Of a stretch of DNA of 64,000 nt, positions 24,524-33,708 are shown piece by piece. Each line of letters begins with the position of its first letter. Position 1 is the first letter of the stretch. A program made the translations under genes and the position numbers. This stretch comes from Pseudolabrys sp035718275 (GTDB lineage: Bacteria; Pseudomonadota; Alphaproteobacteria; Rhizobiales; Xanthobacteraceae). Below the pieces are notes generated by a model. It was not told the origin of the DNA, ran no database searches, and worked only from the letters and a program-made list of their open reading frames with translations. The stretch lies in contig DASTHI010000026.1 in NCBI GenBank assembly GCA_035718275.1, positions 218,594 to 282,593 on the forward strand, in the 5' to 3' direction.

Positions 24524-25801
24524 CTACATCGCCAGCCGAAGTTTCGACAGCGAAGTACCGATCTGTCCGAAGGTCGTGACAATTTGTCCGGCGGAAGTCA
24601 GCAGGAAGAATTTGCCGGAGTCGGTGGCGCAGTTCTGCAATAGCGTTGACGTGGGATCGCCACCGGTGTTGACCTGCACGGTATAGACGGTAACCCCTGC
24701 AGCCTTTAGATTGGTACAGGTCTTCTGCTGCCGCGCATCAATCGACGACTGAGAGCTGTACCAACGGTCTTCCGTGTTGAGGCCGTCAGTGAGCAGGATG
24801 ATGACGGTCTGATACTTGTAGTCGGGGTCGATCGCGGGGACCGTGAACGGCGCAGCCGTTAATGTTTGCCATCCGACCTGGAGCCCAATCGCCTGGTTAG
24901 TGTTGCCGCTCGGTTGCATGGCATCGATCTTGGCATTCAGAGCGGGCCAGTCGTTGCTCAAGCCCATAACCGGCGTGGCGGGGCAGGAGGAATATTGCTC
25001 CGTCGGATAAAGAGTTCCGCCAGCGACCGGCGCGTCATTGGTCGTGTCGAAATTCTGATCCCTGTCGGTGACGCACCCGTTCCAGTTCGTGTGTGGCGAT
25101 GGGGTCCAGATATAGCCTCGGGAAACGCAGCTGCTTTGCTTGTGGTAGGTCGAATTGCTGCAACTTCCGTTTGCGGCATCCCATAAATCCCAACGCAGCC
25201 AGCTTTGTGAATAATTGGCAGCGTCCAGATTCACGTCCTTGCTGAAAGGGACGATCGAGACATAGACGTCTTCCGGGTTCACCGCCGCGCTTTTAAGCTG
25301 ATTGAGCAGGTTGTGAGACGCGGTTTTCAGCGCGGTCATTTTCCCGGCGCTGGACATTGAGCCGGTATTGTCGAGCACAAGTGCGACCCGTAGCCGCGTA
25401 TTGCCCCACGTGGATGCCGACGTCGAATTGATGTTGATCTGGCTGACGCCAATCAGGCCCAGGAAGTCCGTATGGACGACGGCGGTTCCGTTGAGCGTCA
25501 GTTTCGATCCGCCGGACGTGGTGTAGCTCGGCGTGACCATGATGTCGGTCACTTCCGGACGGCTGAAAAGGGAGTTGAACGTATTGGTCGCTTCCGTTTG
25601 AAGCGATTCGACTGATTCTGTCGCGGCATTCTTCGCCAGCATCAATGCCGTCGAATCAAGAGCAACCTGGAATGCCGTACGAGCAGCGTTTGCTCGCGTA
25701 TAGTCGACGGCCATTCCTACGGCCACCATCAGTGGAACGGCCACGACGGCCATGAGCGGGGCTACACCGCCCCGGGTGTTTGACAGGAAACGGGCTAACA
25801 T
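24524..25801 (-). CDS. TadG-like pilus-associated VWA protein (single-repeat paralogue)
   Basis: Encodes 425 residues. N-terminal membrane anchor at residues 12-33 (VAPLMAVVAVPLMVAVGMAV), the TadE/G segment DYTRANAARTAFQVALDS, and a VWA domain with LVLDNTGSMS (MIDAS) and LTDGLNTEDRW. It aligns end to end with the 22618 protein, including the conserved ending NTGGDPTSTLLQNCA and LLTSA, but has only one C-x10-C unit (C214/C225). The tandem order suggests duplication followed by repeat gain or loss. It is probably exported and anchored in the inner membrane or incorporated in a Flp-type pilus machine. Confidence 0.88.
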   Translation of the reverse strand: MLARFLSNTRGGVAPLMAVVAVPLMVAVGMAVDYTRANAARTAFQVALDSTALMLAKNAATESVESLQTEATNTFNSLFSRPEVTDIMVTPSYTTSGGSKLTLNGTAVVHTDFLGLIGVSQININSTSASTWGNTRLRVALVLDNTGSMSSAGKMTALKTASHNLLNQLKSAAVNPEDVYVSIVPFSKDVNLDAANYSQSWLRWDLWDAANGSCSNSTYHKQSSCVSRGYIWTPSPHTNWNGCVTDRDQNFDTTNDAPVAGGTLYPTEQYSSCPATPVMGLSNDWPALNAKIDAMQPSGNTNQAIGLQVGWQTLTAAPFTVPAIDPDYKYQTVIILLTDGLNTEDRWYSSQSSIDARQQKTCTNLKAAGVTVYTVQVNTGGDPTSTLLQNCATDSGKFFLLTSAGQIVTTFGQIGTSLSKLRLAM

Positions 25802-26190
25802 GCGGCTTCACCCAAAGTTTGTGACACGGGACTCACAAAGTTCCTCCATATGGGGGTACCCCCCTTGAGAAAGCGTGAGGTCAGCGCCGCGAATTTGGGG
25901 GAAACTCGCGTCAATTTGCCCGAAAACCCGTTGCGATCGCTTAAGCAATAGTTATCTGGCGTGCTCGGGGCGGAAAAACCCGTGCAAGTGCGCCTGTACC
26001 CCGGAACGGGCCGGGCCTAGGCGAATTGCCGACTTGGAATAGCTCTAGCCCGGTCTTTATGATGGCGACGACGGCCCGCTCGCATGGAGATTAGGGTGCT
26101 TCTGGAAATTCTGATGCTTCGATCATGATGCCCCCATTCACAACACTTCGGATAGATCTCGCGACGGCCTCCGAAGGGTGCCCGCCGCGG
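25802..26190. other. 389-bp divergent spacer upstream of clpS
   Basis: No gene is supported. It contains the perfect palindrome GGGGGTACCCCC (25852-25863) about 50 bases upstream of the tadG-like start and a TTGC-N10-GCAA dyad around 25931-25948. Promoters for both flanking genes must lie here, but I cannot pick convincing -35/-10 pairs. ATG 26125 is in frame with clpS but would add an unconserved head. Confidence 0.5.
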
Positions 26191-26523
26191 ATGGCCGAGG
26201 ACGACCGTAAACGCCGGAATGAACAAGGACCTGGAACCGCGGTCATCACCAAAACCAAGCCGCAGACCAAGCGGCCAAATATGTACCGGGTGCTGATCCT
26301 GAACGACGACTACACTCCAATGGAGTTCGTGGTGCACGTCCTGGAGCGTTTCTTCGGAAAGGATCACGAAGCCGCCACACGCATTATGTTGCATGTGCAC
26401 CACCACGGAATTGGCGAGTGCGGCATTTTTACGTACGAAGTGGCGGAGACCAAGGTGACGCAGGTCATGGACTTTGCACGCAAACATCAACATCCTCTGC
26501 AATGCGTGATGGAAAAGAAGTGA
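26191..26523 (+). CDS. clpS: ATP-dependent Clp protease adaptor ClpS
   Basis: Encodes 110 residues from ATG 26191 (MAEDDRKRRNEQGPG), which gives the usual family length; ATG 26125 would add 22 atypical residues. The core has YRVLILNDDYTPMEFVVHVL (N-degron pocket with the Asp-Asp pair), HHHGIGECGIFTYEVAETK and the final HPLQCVMEKK. ClpS binds proteins with bulky hydrophobic N-termini and hands them to ClpA. clpA follows 44 bases downstream in the same direction, the classical arrangement. Confidence 0.95.
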   Translation: MAEDDRKRRNEQGPGTAVITKTKPQTKRPNMYRVLILNDDYTPMEFVVHVLERFFGKDHEAATRIMLHVHHHGIGECGIFTYEVAETKVTQVMDFARKHQHPLQCVMEKK

Positions 26524-26567
26524 GTCTCGGGGTAGTCCAAGACAAATGAACTGGGAAATATAAACAG

Positions 26568-28964
26568 ATGCCGACTTTCTCCCGCAGCCTCGAACAGTCA
26601 CTGCATCGCGCCCTTGCTTTGGCAAACGAGAGACATCACGAATACGCAACTCTAGAGCACCTCCTGCTCGCGCTGATCGATGATCAGGACGCTTCGGCAG
26701 TTATGCGCGCCTGCAATGTCGACCTCGACAAGCTTCGTCGGAGTCTGACGGCGTATCTGGAGTCCGAGCTCGAAAACCTGATCACGGATGGTGCGGAGGA
26801 TTCAAAACCGACCGCCGGTTTTCAGCGCGTGATCCAGCGTGCGGTTATTCACGTACAATCATCCGGCCGTGAGGAAGTAACCGGCGCGAATGTTCTTGTG
26901 GCCATCTTCGCTGAGCGCGAGAGCCACGCTGCATATTTCCTGCAAGAGCAAGATATGACTCGTTATGACGCGGTCAATTACATCAGTCACGGAATCGCAA
27001 AGCGGCCTGGGCTTTCCGAGTCGCGGCCGGTGCGCGGCGTAGAGGAAGAGGCCGATACCAAAGGCGGAGATGAGCCGAAGAAGAAGGGTGATGCACTCGA
27101 GGCTTATTGCGTCAATCTGAACAAAAAGGCCAGGGACGGCAAGATCGATCCTTTGATCGGGCGTGATGCCGAGATCAACCGAACGATCCAGGTGCTTTGC
27201 CGGAGACAGAAGAATAATCCGCTGTTCGTCGGGGATGCCGGTGTCGGCAAGACGGCCATTGCGGAAGGACTTGCGCGTCGTATCGTTCACGGCGAAGTCC
27301 CGGATGTGCTCAAGGGCGCCACCGTGTTCGCGCTCGACATGGGCACGCTTCTCGCGGGAACGCGCTATCGGGGCGACTTCGAGGAGCGTCTCAAGCAGGT
27401 CATCAAGGAGATCGAGGCCTATCCCGGCGCCATTATGTTCATCGATGAAATCCATACTGTAATCGGTGCGGGCGCTACGTCGGGCGGCGCGATGGATGCA
27501 TCCAATCTGCTCAAGCCAGCACTCGCTTCAGGGACGATCAGGTGCATCGGATCGACGACCTATAAGGAGTATCGGCAATATTTCGAAAAGGACCGTGCCC
27601 TTGTGCGTCGCTTCCAGAAGATCGACGTCAACGAGCCGTCAGTCTCGGACGCGATAGAGATTCTGAAAGGTCTCAAGCCGTATTTCGAAGAATACCACAA
27701 GCTGAAATACACAAATGATGCGATCAAGGCTGCGGTCGAGCTCTCATCTCGTTACATCCACGATCGAAAACTTCCAGACAAGGCCATCGACGTCATCGAC
27801 GAATCCGGTGCGGCGCAGATGCTGCTGCCTGAGAGCCGTCGCAAGAAGACGATAGGACTAAAGGAGATCGAAACCACGATTTCGACCATGGCGCGGATTC
27901 CGCCCAAGACCGTCTCGAAGGATGATGCCGAGGTGCTTCAGCATCTCGAGCAGACGCTGAAGACGGTGGTCTACGGTCAGGACAAGGCGATCGAGTCACT
28001 TTCGGCGTCGATCAAATTGGCTCGGGCCGGGCTACGCGAGCCTGAAAAGCCGATCGGCTGTTATCTGTTCTCGGGTCCGACCGGCGTTGGCAAGACCGAA
28101 GTGGCAAAGCAGCTTGCCGCGAGTCTCGGCGTCGAATTGATCCGATTCGACATGTCCGAGTACATGGAGCGTCATACCGTGTCGCGCTTGATCGGTGCGC
28201 CTCCCGGCTATGTCGGCTTTGATCAGGGTGGTCTGTTGACCGACGGAGTCGACCAGCATCCCCACTGCGTGCTTTTGCTCGACGAAATCGAGAAGGCACA
28301 CCCGGACCTGTTCAATGTTCTGCTGCAAGTCATGGATCACGGCAAGCTGACCGACCACAATGGCAAGCAGGTCGATTTCCGCAATGTCATTTTGATCATG
28401 ACGACGAATGCCGGCGCCTCTGATCTGGCCAGGCAAGCCTATGGCTTCACCCGTAGCAAGCGGGAGGGCGACGACCAGGAAGCCATCAACAAGATGTTTG
28501 CGCCGGAATTCCGCAATCGGCTCGATGCGACCATCACTTTTGCGCATTTGTCCCAGGAAGTGATCGCGAAAGTCGTCGAAAAATTCGTGCTTCAGCTGGA
28601 AGCCCAATTGGGCGACCGGAACGTTACGATCGAACTGTCGGAAGAGGCCACGCGGTGGCTCATCGCAAATGGCTATGACGAGCTTATGGGTGCGCGGCCA
28701 ATGGCGCGCGTGATCCAGGAGCACATCAAGAAGCCGTTGGCCGACGAAGTCCTCTTCGGGCATCTCAAGGCCGGAGGGCATGTCAAAGTTATCGTGGACA
28801 AGGATGAGCAGGGACGCGACAAGCTGGGCTTCCAGTTCCTCGATGGTCCGGTGACGCCAAAGCCCGAAAAGTTGCCCGTCGTGCGGCGCAAACCCAAGCG
28901 GCGCTCGCCCCGCTCAAAACTGAAGCGCGGGTCCGTACCTAAGGTGCCGCTAGCTAAAGTGTAG
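26568..28964 (+). CDS. clpA: ATP-dependent Clp protease ATP-binding subunit ClpA
   Basis: Encodes 798 residues. Order: double Clp-N domain (1-145), AAA+ module 1 with GDAGVGKTAI, no long M-domain (so ClpA, not ClpB), AAA+ module 2 with GPTGVGKTEV and LLDEIEKAHPDLFNVLLQ, and the D2-small domain with YDELMGARPMARVIQEHIKKPL. It unfolds substrates and threads them into ClpP in the cytosol. The last 35 residues are an unusually Lys/Arg/Pro-rich extension (RRKPKRRSPRSKLKRG). A strong terminator follows. Confidence 0.96.
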   Translation: MPTFSRSLEQSLHRALALANERHHEYATLEHLLLALIDDQDASAVMRACNVDLDKLRRSLTAYLESELENLITDGAEDSKPTAGFQRVIQRAVIHVQSSGREEVTGANVLVAIFAERESHAAYFLQEQDMTRYDAVNYISHGIAKRPGLSESRPVRGVEEEADTKGGDEPKKKGDALEAYCVNLNKKARDGKIDPLIGRDAEINRTIQVLCRRQKNNPLFVGDAGVGKTAIAEGLARRIVHGEVPDVLKGATVFALDMGTLLAGTRYRGDFEERLKQVIKEIEAYPGAIMFIDEIHTVIGAGATSGGAMDASNLLKPALASGTIRCIGSTTYKEYRQYFEKDRALVRRFQKIDVNEPSVSDAIEILKGLKPYFEEYHKLKYTNDAIKAAVELSSRYIHDRKLPDKAIDVIDESGAAQMLLPESRRKKTIGLKEIETTISTMARIPPKTVSKDDAEVLQHLEQTLKTVVYGQDKAIESLSASIKLARAGLREPEKPIGCYLFSGPTGVGKTEVAKQLAASLGVELIRFDMSEYMERHTVSRLIGAPPGYVGFDQGGLLTDGVDQHPHCVLLLDEIEKAHPDLFNVLLQVMDHGKLTDHNGKQVDFRNVILIMTTNAGASDLARQAYGFTRSKREGDDQEAINKMFAPEFRNRLDATITFAHLSQEVIAKVVEKFVLQLEAQLGDRNVTIELSEEATRWLIANGYDELMGARPMARVIQEHIKKPLADEVLFGHLKAGGHVKVIVDKDEQGRDKLGFQFLDGPVTPKPEKLPVVRRKPKRRSPRSKLKRGSVPKVPLAKV

Positions 28965-28991
28965 TCGGTTCTGTTATTCCGAAAGGAGAAG

Positions 28992-29017
28992 AGGCCGGGC
29001 GTCTTCCCGGCCTTTTT
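28992..29017 (+). terminator. Rho-independent terminator of clpSA
   Basis: AGGCCGGG, loop CGTCTT, CCCGGCCT followed by TTTT; the eight-base stem ends in a run of five T, 28 bases after the clpA stop. Confidence 0.85.
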
Positions 29018-29086
29018 CTTTCTGCTCACGATGCATGCCGGGACGGTTGCACACTGCTTTGCGCTGTGAGACAGCTCTGCAAATTC

Positions 29087-29815
29087 ATGTCCTCCCTTCT
29101 GACCTTTGCGTCGTCCGCGCGAGCCTTCCTTTCGGGCGTAAAAGCCGCTTTGACGTCAGTGTTCGTGCTGGTTCTCGCCGGCACCTATCTGGGCATCGGC
29201 GCGCTCGCACACGATGCCGGCCTTGCGTCGGGCTGGCTCGCGCTTTCGACCATCTTGGTGTGGGCCGCGCCTGCGCAGGTCATCTTGATCTCGACTTTGA
29301 GCACGGGGGCGCCCCTGTTCGAAATTGCTCTGGCGGTGACGCTGAGCGCAGTGCGCTTGTTTCCCATGGTAGTCGCATTGATGCCCATGCTGCGCAGCCC
29401 CCGCACTCGTCTTCACGATCTCTTGCTCCCCACGCATTTCACCTCCGTGAGCATGTGGGTCGAATCACTCCGTCTTTTGCCAAGCATCAAACACGAGTGG
29501 CGCATTCCGTTCTGCAATGGTCTGTCGGCGGGCTACATGGGGACGGCACTGACTTTTGGATTTGTGGGATTTTATCTTGCCGCCGGACTTCCGCCGCTGC
29601 TCGCGGGAAGTCTCCTGTTCCTTACTCCGATGTCCTTCCTCATCTCAACTGCACGGAATGCCCGCATGATGGTCGACAAGCTCGGGCTGGTTTTCGGGCT
29701 TGCGCTCGGCCCGATACTTACTGCGCAGCATGTCGAACTCGATCTGATGTGGACAGGCGCGGTCGGCGGCACGGCAGCTTATCTCATGCATCGTGCGCGA
29801 GAGGCGATAAGATGA
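29087..29815 (+). CDS. AzlC family branched-chain amino acid exporter subunit
   Basis: Encodes 242 residues from ATG 29087; an in-frame GTG at 29066 is the alternative, and neither has a good ribosome site. It has about five to seven membrane segments with the AzlC landmarks GIGALAHDAGL, WAAPAQVILISTL and SAVRLFPMVVALMPML. AzlC and AzlD form an inner-membrane exporter of branched-chain or related amino acids. The gene ends in an ATGA overlap with azlD. Confidence 0.88.
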   Translation: MSSLLTFASSARAFLSGVKAALTSVFVLVLAGTYLGIGALAHDAGLASGWLALSTILVWAAPAQVILISTLSTGAPLFEIALAVTLSAVRLFPMVVALMPMLRSPRTRLHDLLLPTHFTSVSMWVESLRLLPSIKHEWRIPFCNGLSAGYMGTALTFGFVGFYLAAGLPPLLAGSLLFLTPMSFLISTARNARMMVDKLGLVFGLALGPILTAQHVELDLMWTGAVGGTAAYLMHRAREAIR

Positions 29816-30159
29816 GCACCGTGCCGACCGAGCTTTGGCCTTTTCTCGTATTGGTACTGGTCGGCTTTATGCCCAACGAGATCTGGCGCGCATTCGGCTT
29901 GGTACTGGCTCGTGGTCTTAATGAGGATTCCGAGATTGTCGTCTGGTCTCGTGGAGTGGCAACCGCGATTCTCGCGGGCGTCATTGCAAAGCTGATTGTA
30001 TTTTCGTCAGGCGCGCTTGCAGCCATCCCGCTGCCGATTCGGATCGGCGCAGCTGTTGTTGGCTTTTCCGCATTCCTCTTGATGCGGCGCTCGGTTTTCG
30101 CGGGGGTGGTGGCCGGCGAGGCCGCCCTGCTGGCGGGGACTCTGCTGTTCGGCCGCTAA
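29812..30159 (+). CDS. AzlD family branched-chain amino acid exporter subunit
   Basis: Encodes 115 residues from ATG 29812, which overlaps the azlC stop by four bases. Four hydrophobic segments with FMPNEIWRAFGLVLARG near the first loop, as in AzlD. It is the small partner of the exporter and translationally coupled to azlC. Its stop overlaps by four bases the stop of the convergent HIT gene. Confidence 0.87.
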   Translation: MSTVPTELWPFLVLVLVGFMPNEIWRAFGLVLARGLNEDSEIVVWSRGVATAILAGVIAKLIVFSSGALAAIPLPIRIGAAVVGFSAFLLMRRSVFAGVVAGEAALLAGTLLFGR

Positions 30160-30584
30160 CCGGCGCTCAGTGCGGCGCTGAGCTTCTGGGCCTGCTCCGC
30201 AAGTACTTCCGGCTTCTCCTTTTCGCTTGCGGGAGGCTTCATAGGAACGCCCGTTTTGCGCGGTATCACGTGGACATGAAGATGAAAGACGACCTGGCCG
30301 CCGGCGCCCTCATTGAACTGCTGGACAGTGATGCCGTCGGCTGAAAACGCCTTCATGGCGGCCTTGGCGATCCTTTGCACGACGGTCATGACGTGCGCGA
30401 GATCAGTCGCCCCGATGTCCAGAATATTGCGGGCAGGGGCTTTGGGCAGCACCAAGGTGTGGCCCGGCGTACGAGGCATTATGTCGAGAAAAGCGAACGC
30501 CTTGTCATCTTCATATACTTTATAGCAGGGCAGTTCTCCGCGGAGAATTTTGGCAAAAATGTTGTTCGGATCATAGTTTGGCAT
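30156..30584 (-). CDS. HIT family hydrolase
   Basis: Encodes 142 residues. The histidine triad HLHVHVIPR (about residues 101-109) and the upstream IFAKILRGELPC, FLDIMPRTPGHTLVLPK and FNEGAGGQVVFH segments identify a Hint/HinT-type nucleotide phosphoramidate or dinucleoside hydrolase. Cytosolic. Family length is about 140 residues. The physiological substrate is not known. GGGG lies nine bases before ATG 30584. Confidence 0.94.
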   Translation of the reverse strand: MPNYDPNNIFAKILRGELPCYKVYEDDKAFAFLDIMPRTPGHTLVLPKAPARNILDIGATDLAHVMTVVQRIAKAAMKAFSADGITVQQFNEGAGGQVVFHLHVHVIPRKTGVPMKPPASEKEKPEVLAEQAQKLSAALSAG

Positions 30585-30669
30585 AGGTGAACCCCACTAT
30601 CTCCTCTGATGGACAACAACTCTGACCCGGGGCGGTGGAATTCCGCAAGCCCACTATCGTGCGGCGTTT

Positions 30670-31917
30670 TCAATCCTGTTCGACGAGGTCTTTGCGGAAT
30701 GGCGCGGCGGCCGCAAGCTCCCGACCCGCCGCCTGCACATAAATCCGCTCCCGCGAGAGATAATCCGCAATCGCACGTCTCAAAGACGGATTTGCAATGA
30801 AATGGGCTGAGTATGTCGTGTGAGGCAGGTAGCCTCGCGCCAGCTTGTGCTCTCCCTGAGCGCCGGCCTCGACCCGCCGCAGTCGATGGGCAATGGCGTA
30901 GTCGATTGCTTGATAGTAGCAGATCTCGAAGTGCAGAAACGGATGGTGCTCGATTGCGCCCCAGTTTCGACCGTAGAGTGTGTCATCGCCGATGAAATTG
31001 ATTGCACCGGCAATCCAACGTCCCGCGCGCTTTGCCATTATGAGCAGGATGCGTTCCCCCATCTTGCGTCCGACAATGGAAAAGAACTCTCGGCTGAGAT
31101 AAGGGCGTCCCCATTTTCGAGAGCCTGTTTCCATGTAGAAAGAAAAGAATGCATCCCACACGGATTCAGTCAGAGCGCTTCCGGTCAGCCACTGCACGTC
31201 GATTCCAGCGCTCAACGACTCCTTTCGCTCCCGGCGAATGGTTTTGCGCTTACGCGAAGCCAGGGCAGCGAGAAAATCATCGAACGAGCCGTAGCCGGCA
31301 TTGTGCCAATGAAATTGTTGATCCGCGCGCAACAGGAATCCGCGTTGTCCGAGAAAGCGCCACTCGGATTCGGTGAGAAACGTCACGTGCGCAGACGATA
31401 GTCCGTTGGCAGCCGTAATTTCGACCAGTGCGTCGGACAGTGCACGACGGACGGACTGCGATTGTTCGCCAGGCTTTGTGAGTATGCGAGGGCCGGTCAC
31501 CGGCGTGAAAGGCACTGCGACCTGAAGCTTCGGGTAATAACTGCCTCCCGCGCGTTCAAACGCTTCGGCCCACCCATGGTCGAATACGTACTCGCCGCGC
31601 GAATGCATCTTCACGTAACAGGGCGAAGCGCCCAACAGTTCGCCGTCCGGGGTCTCTGCTAGTAAGTGTCGCGACTGCCACCCGGTGCGCCCGCCTACGG
31701 AGTTTGATTCTTCGAGAGCAGACAAAAACTCGTGTGTTACAAATGGGTTACCACGATTTGCTCGTGTGGAAAGTTGCGTGGAAATTTCATCCACAGCTGT
31801 ACATGGCGCATGGTGCTCCGGAGTCCCGCCTTGATGATATGCGCATGCGTTCCAGTCGCTGACTGGAATGTCGGCGAGTGTTTCGGCGAAGCGAAGGCGA
31901 ATTTCGGTGTTCTTCAT
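30670..31917 (-). CDS. COG3146-type GNAT/FemAB-like acyltransferase
   Basis: Encodes 415 residues from ATG 31917 (MKNTEIRLRFAETL); a GTG at 31941 is in frame. Landmarks are NPFVTHEFLSALEESNSVG, LLGASPCYVKMHSRGEYVFDHGWAEA, the RKRKTIRRER element (about residue 225-235) and the C-terminal CYYQAIDYAIAHRL-x-RVEAGAQGEHKLARGY. The family (DUF482/COG3146, annotated as peptidogalycan biosynthesis protein) has tandem GNAT folds like FemX aminoacyltransferases. The substrate is unknown. There is no signal peptide. Confidence 0.9.
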   Translation of the reverse strand: MKNTEIRLRFAETLADIPVSDWNACAYHQGGTPEHHAPCTAVDEISTQLSTRANRGNPFVTHEFLSALEESNSVGGRTGWQSRHLLAETPDGELLGASPCYVKMHSRGEYVFDHGWAEAFERAGGSYYPKLQVAVPFTPVTGPRILTKPGEQSQSVRRALSDALVEITAANGLSSAHVTFLTESEWRFLGQRGFLLRADQQFHWHNAGYGSFDDFLAALASRKRKTIRRERKESLSAGIDVQWLTGSALTESVWDAFFSFYMETGSRKWGRPYLSREFFSIVGRKMGERILLIMAKRAGRWIAGAINFIGDDTLYGRNWGAIEHHPFLHFEICYYQAIDYAIAHRLRRVEAGAQGEHKLARGYLPHTTYSAHFIANPSLRRAIADYLSRERIYVQAAGRELAAAAPFRKDLVEQD

Positions 31918-31971
31918 TGAAAGTGCGAATGCTCCGGGCACACCTTCGAATTGTAAGGGGGAGGGCAGGCT

Positions 31972-32289
31972 TTAGCCACGAGGAATACGCAGGGGCCGGC
32001 ACACGATCGCATCAAAGCCGGTCGGTATTCCGTCCCAATTGTATTCAGTCTCGGGATGACATTCGGGCGGAATTCGCTGGCAGCCGCTGACCGTGCAGGC
32101 AATTTGGCCTTCCTGACGCTGCCGCACCGACCGTGGCTTTGACCGCTTCTTTGTGACCGCAGATATTGCAGTCTCCAAATTCGTGGTCGTGATATGAGCG
32201 GCCGGCACGTTTGCTGACGATCCATTGCCGGGGTTACCGACAATGGCCGGAAGAGCGCAGACCGCCATCGACAAGAACTGGACTCTCAT
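31972..32289 (-). CDS. Small exported Cys-containing hypothetical protein
   Basis: Encodes 105 residues from ATG 32289. A short signal-like head (MRVQFLSMAVCALPAIVG) is followed by a Thr/Ser/Arg-rich linker and a compact C-terminal block CTVSGCQRIPPECHPETEYN then WDGIPTGFDAIVCR. The four-cysteine C-terminal motif recurs in rhizobial hypotheticals and probably forms two disulfides in the periplasm. Function is unknown. The gene lies 18 bases after the GDPD stop on the same strand, so it may be co-transcribed. Confidence 0.75.
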   Translation of the reverse strand: MRVQFLSMAVCALPAIVGNPGNGSSANVPAAHITTTNLETAISAVTKKRSKPRSVRQRQEGQIACTVSGCQRIPPECHPETEYNWDGIPTGFDAIVCRPLRIPRG

Positions 32290-32307
32290 GCGGGTCTCCG
32301 ACGCCGC

Positions 32308-33054
32308 CTAGGGACGCCAACCCTCAAAGATGATCTGGTCGGCCCAGGAAGCGGCGGTTGCACGATCGCTTTCATTTCGCACAGTCCAGGTCAGCAGCGG
32401 CAATCTTAATATGGTGCGAGCAATGAAAGGCGCTACCGAAGGCAAATCCTTGACGGAGTAGGCAAGAAAGTGCGGCCTCGTACGGAACCCATGCAACATC
32501 CATGAGAGGGCACGCTTTTCGCGCGTGCTCAGGCGAGTCCATTCCGCATCGGCATAGCGCCGTTCAGCCACAATGCCACGCGCAAATGATGGGCGCAGAG
32601 TGCGAATATGTTCGACGATGGATGGATCAAATGACATCAGCGCTGCTGCCCCGGAATAGCCCGAGAGCACTTCAAGGGCACGCGTCACCAGTCGCCTATC
32701 GCCATCGAAATGGCTCTTCAATTCCAGCAGCAAGGGGACGCCTCCTGAAACCAGCTCGCATAACTCGCCAAGCGTCATCATGCGGTCGCTGCCGTGGCGA
32801 AACCGCACGGTCTTAAGCGTCGCGCTCGTCAACTCTCGAAGCCAACCGCTCCCCTCGGTCACTCTCCCGAGCTGGTCGTCGTGATGCACCATGGCCTCGC
32901 CGTCTGCGCTGATCTGGAGATCGGTTTCGATCCCGTAGCCAGCAGTCAATGCTCGCAAGAATGCGGAACCGGTATTCTCGATGATCCCGCTGGACGCATC
33001 GTGGAGCCCGCGATGTGCAAACGGCCTTTCGGTGATCCAATGCAGAGGTTCCAT
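32308..33054 (-). CDS. Glycerophosphodiester phosphodiesterase family protein
   Basis: Encodes 248 residues. The TIM-barrel active-site pieces are present: FAHRGLHD (H13, R14), IIENTGSAF, then GIETDLQISADGEAMVHHDD with the E-x-D pair and metal-linked His-Asp, and LLLELKS. It hydrolyses glycerophosphodiesters to glycerol-3-phosphate and an alcohol. Without a signal peptide it should act in the cytosol. It follows the RidA gene by five bases and is probably in one transcript with it. Confidence 0.92.
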   Translation of the reverse strand: MEPLHWITERPFAHRGLHDASSGIIENTGSAFLRALTAGYGIETDLQISADGEAMVHHDDQLGRVTEGSGWLRELTSATLKTVRFRHGSDRMMTLGELCELVSGGVPLLLELKSHFDGDRRLVTRALEVLSGYSGAAALMSFDPSIVEHIRTLRPSFARGIVAERRYADAEWTRLSTREKRALSWMLHGFRTRPHFLAYSVKDLPSVAPFIARTILRLPLLTWTVRNESDRATAASWADQIIFEGWRP

Positions 33055-33059
33055 CCTGC

Positions 33060-33527
33060 TCAGAAAATTTCAAACTGACCTTCCACTTCGACGGCCGCAT
33101 TCGCGGGCAATGCAGCAACTCCGACAGTGCTGCGCGCGTGTCGCCCTTTTTCACCAAATACCTCAACCATGAGGTCGGACGCGCCGTTCATCACCTTTGG
33201 TCCTTCGGTAAAGCCGGGAGACGAATTTATGAAACCTCCCAGCCGCACGACCCGGCTCACCTTATTCAAATCCCCGAGTGCGACCTTGAGCTGGGCGAGC
33301 AGGTTGATCGCGCAGGCGCGCGCCGCCTTCTGGCCAATCTCGACCGAGAGCCCGGCGCCCAACTGTCCCGTTGCCACGAGCTTTCCATCGGCGCCGAAAC
33401 AAAGCTGCCCCGACACGACGAGGGTATTTCCGCTCCGGACAAAGGGCACATAATTCGCAATCGGACTCGCAGGTGTCGGCAGGGCGATACCCAAATCTGC
33501 GAGTTTCTTTTCCACTGAGTCGGTCAT
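33060..33527 (-). CDS. RidA family protein (YjgF/YER057c/UK114)
   Basis: Encodes 155 residues from ATG 33527, where GGAGCC lies six bases upstream; earlier in-frame ATGs give an unconserved head. It carries VPFVRSGNTLVVSGQLCFG, the conserved RVVRLGGFINS and the GKGRHARSTVGVAALP-type segment (EKGRHARSTVGVAALP) whose Arg binds substrate carboxylates in RidA deaminases. This longer (about 155-residue) subgroup is typical of alphaproteobacteria. It may hydrolyse reactive enamine/imine intermediates in the cytosol. Confidence 0.92.
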   Translation of the reverse strand: MTDSVEKKLADLGIALPTPASPIANYVPFVRSGNTLVVSGQLCFGADGKLVATGQLGAGLSVEIGQKAARACAINLLAQLKVALGDLNKVSRVVRLGGFINSSPGFTEGPKVMNGASDLMVEVFGEKGRHARSTVGVAALPANAAVEVEGQFEIF

Positions 33528-33708
33528 TCTAAGGCTCCAGGTCATCTGCGGTTGATCCTTGGCCGATTGCATATCGCTGCGCAAGCAGGTCCACCCGTGG
33601 TTGTCGGAGCCTCCGACGGCCTCTATGTTGCCCACATATTGCGTCTCTCTCCGGGATGGCTGTTCTACTCCGGAGGCGCAAAGAAGACCGCTCGAAAGGC
33701 TAAGTGCA

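Noticed and set aside
25852..25863. GGGGGTACCCCC palindrome upstream of the tadG-like gene
   Set aside because: Too short and with no loop to be a terminator; no known regulator recognised, so noted only as part of the spacer.
26017..26649. 210-codon minus-strand frame antisense to clpS
   Set aside because: It is fully antisense to a well-conserved gene and its translation (His/Arg-rich) has no family features.
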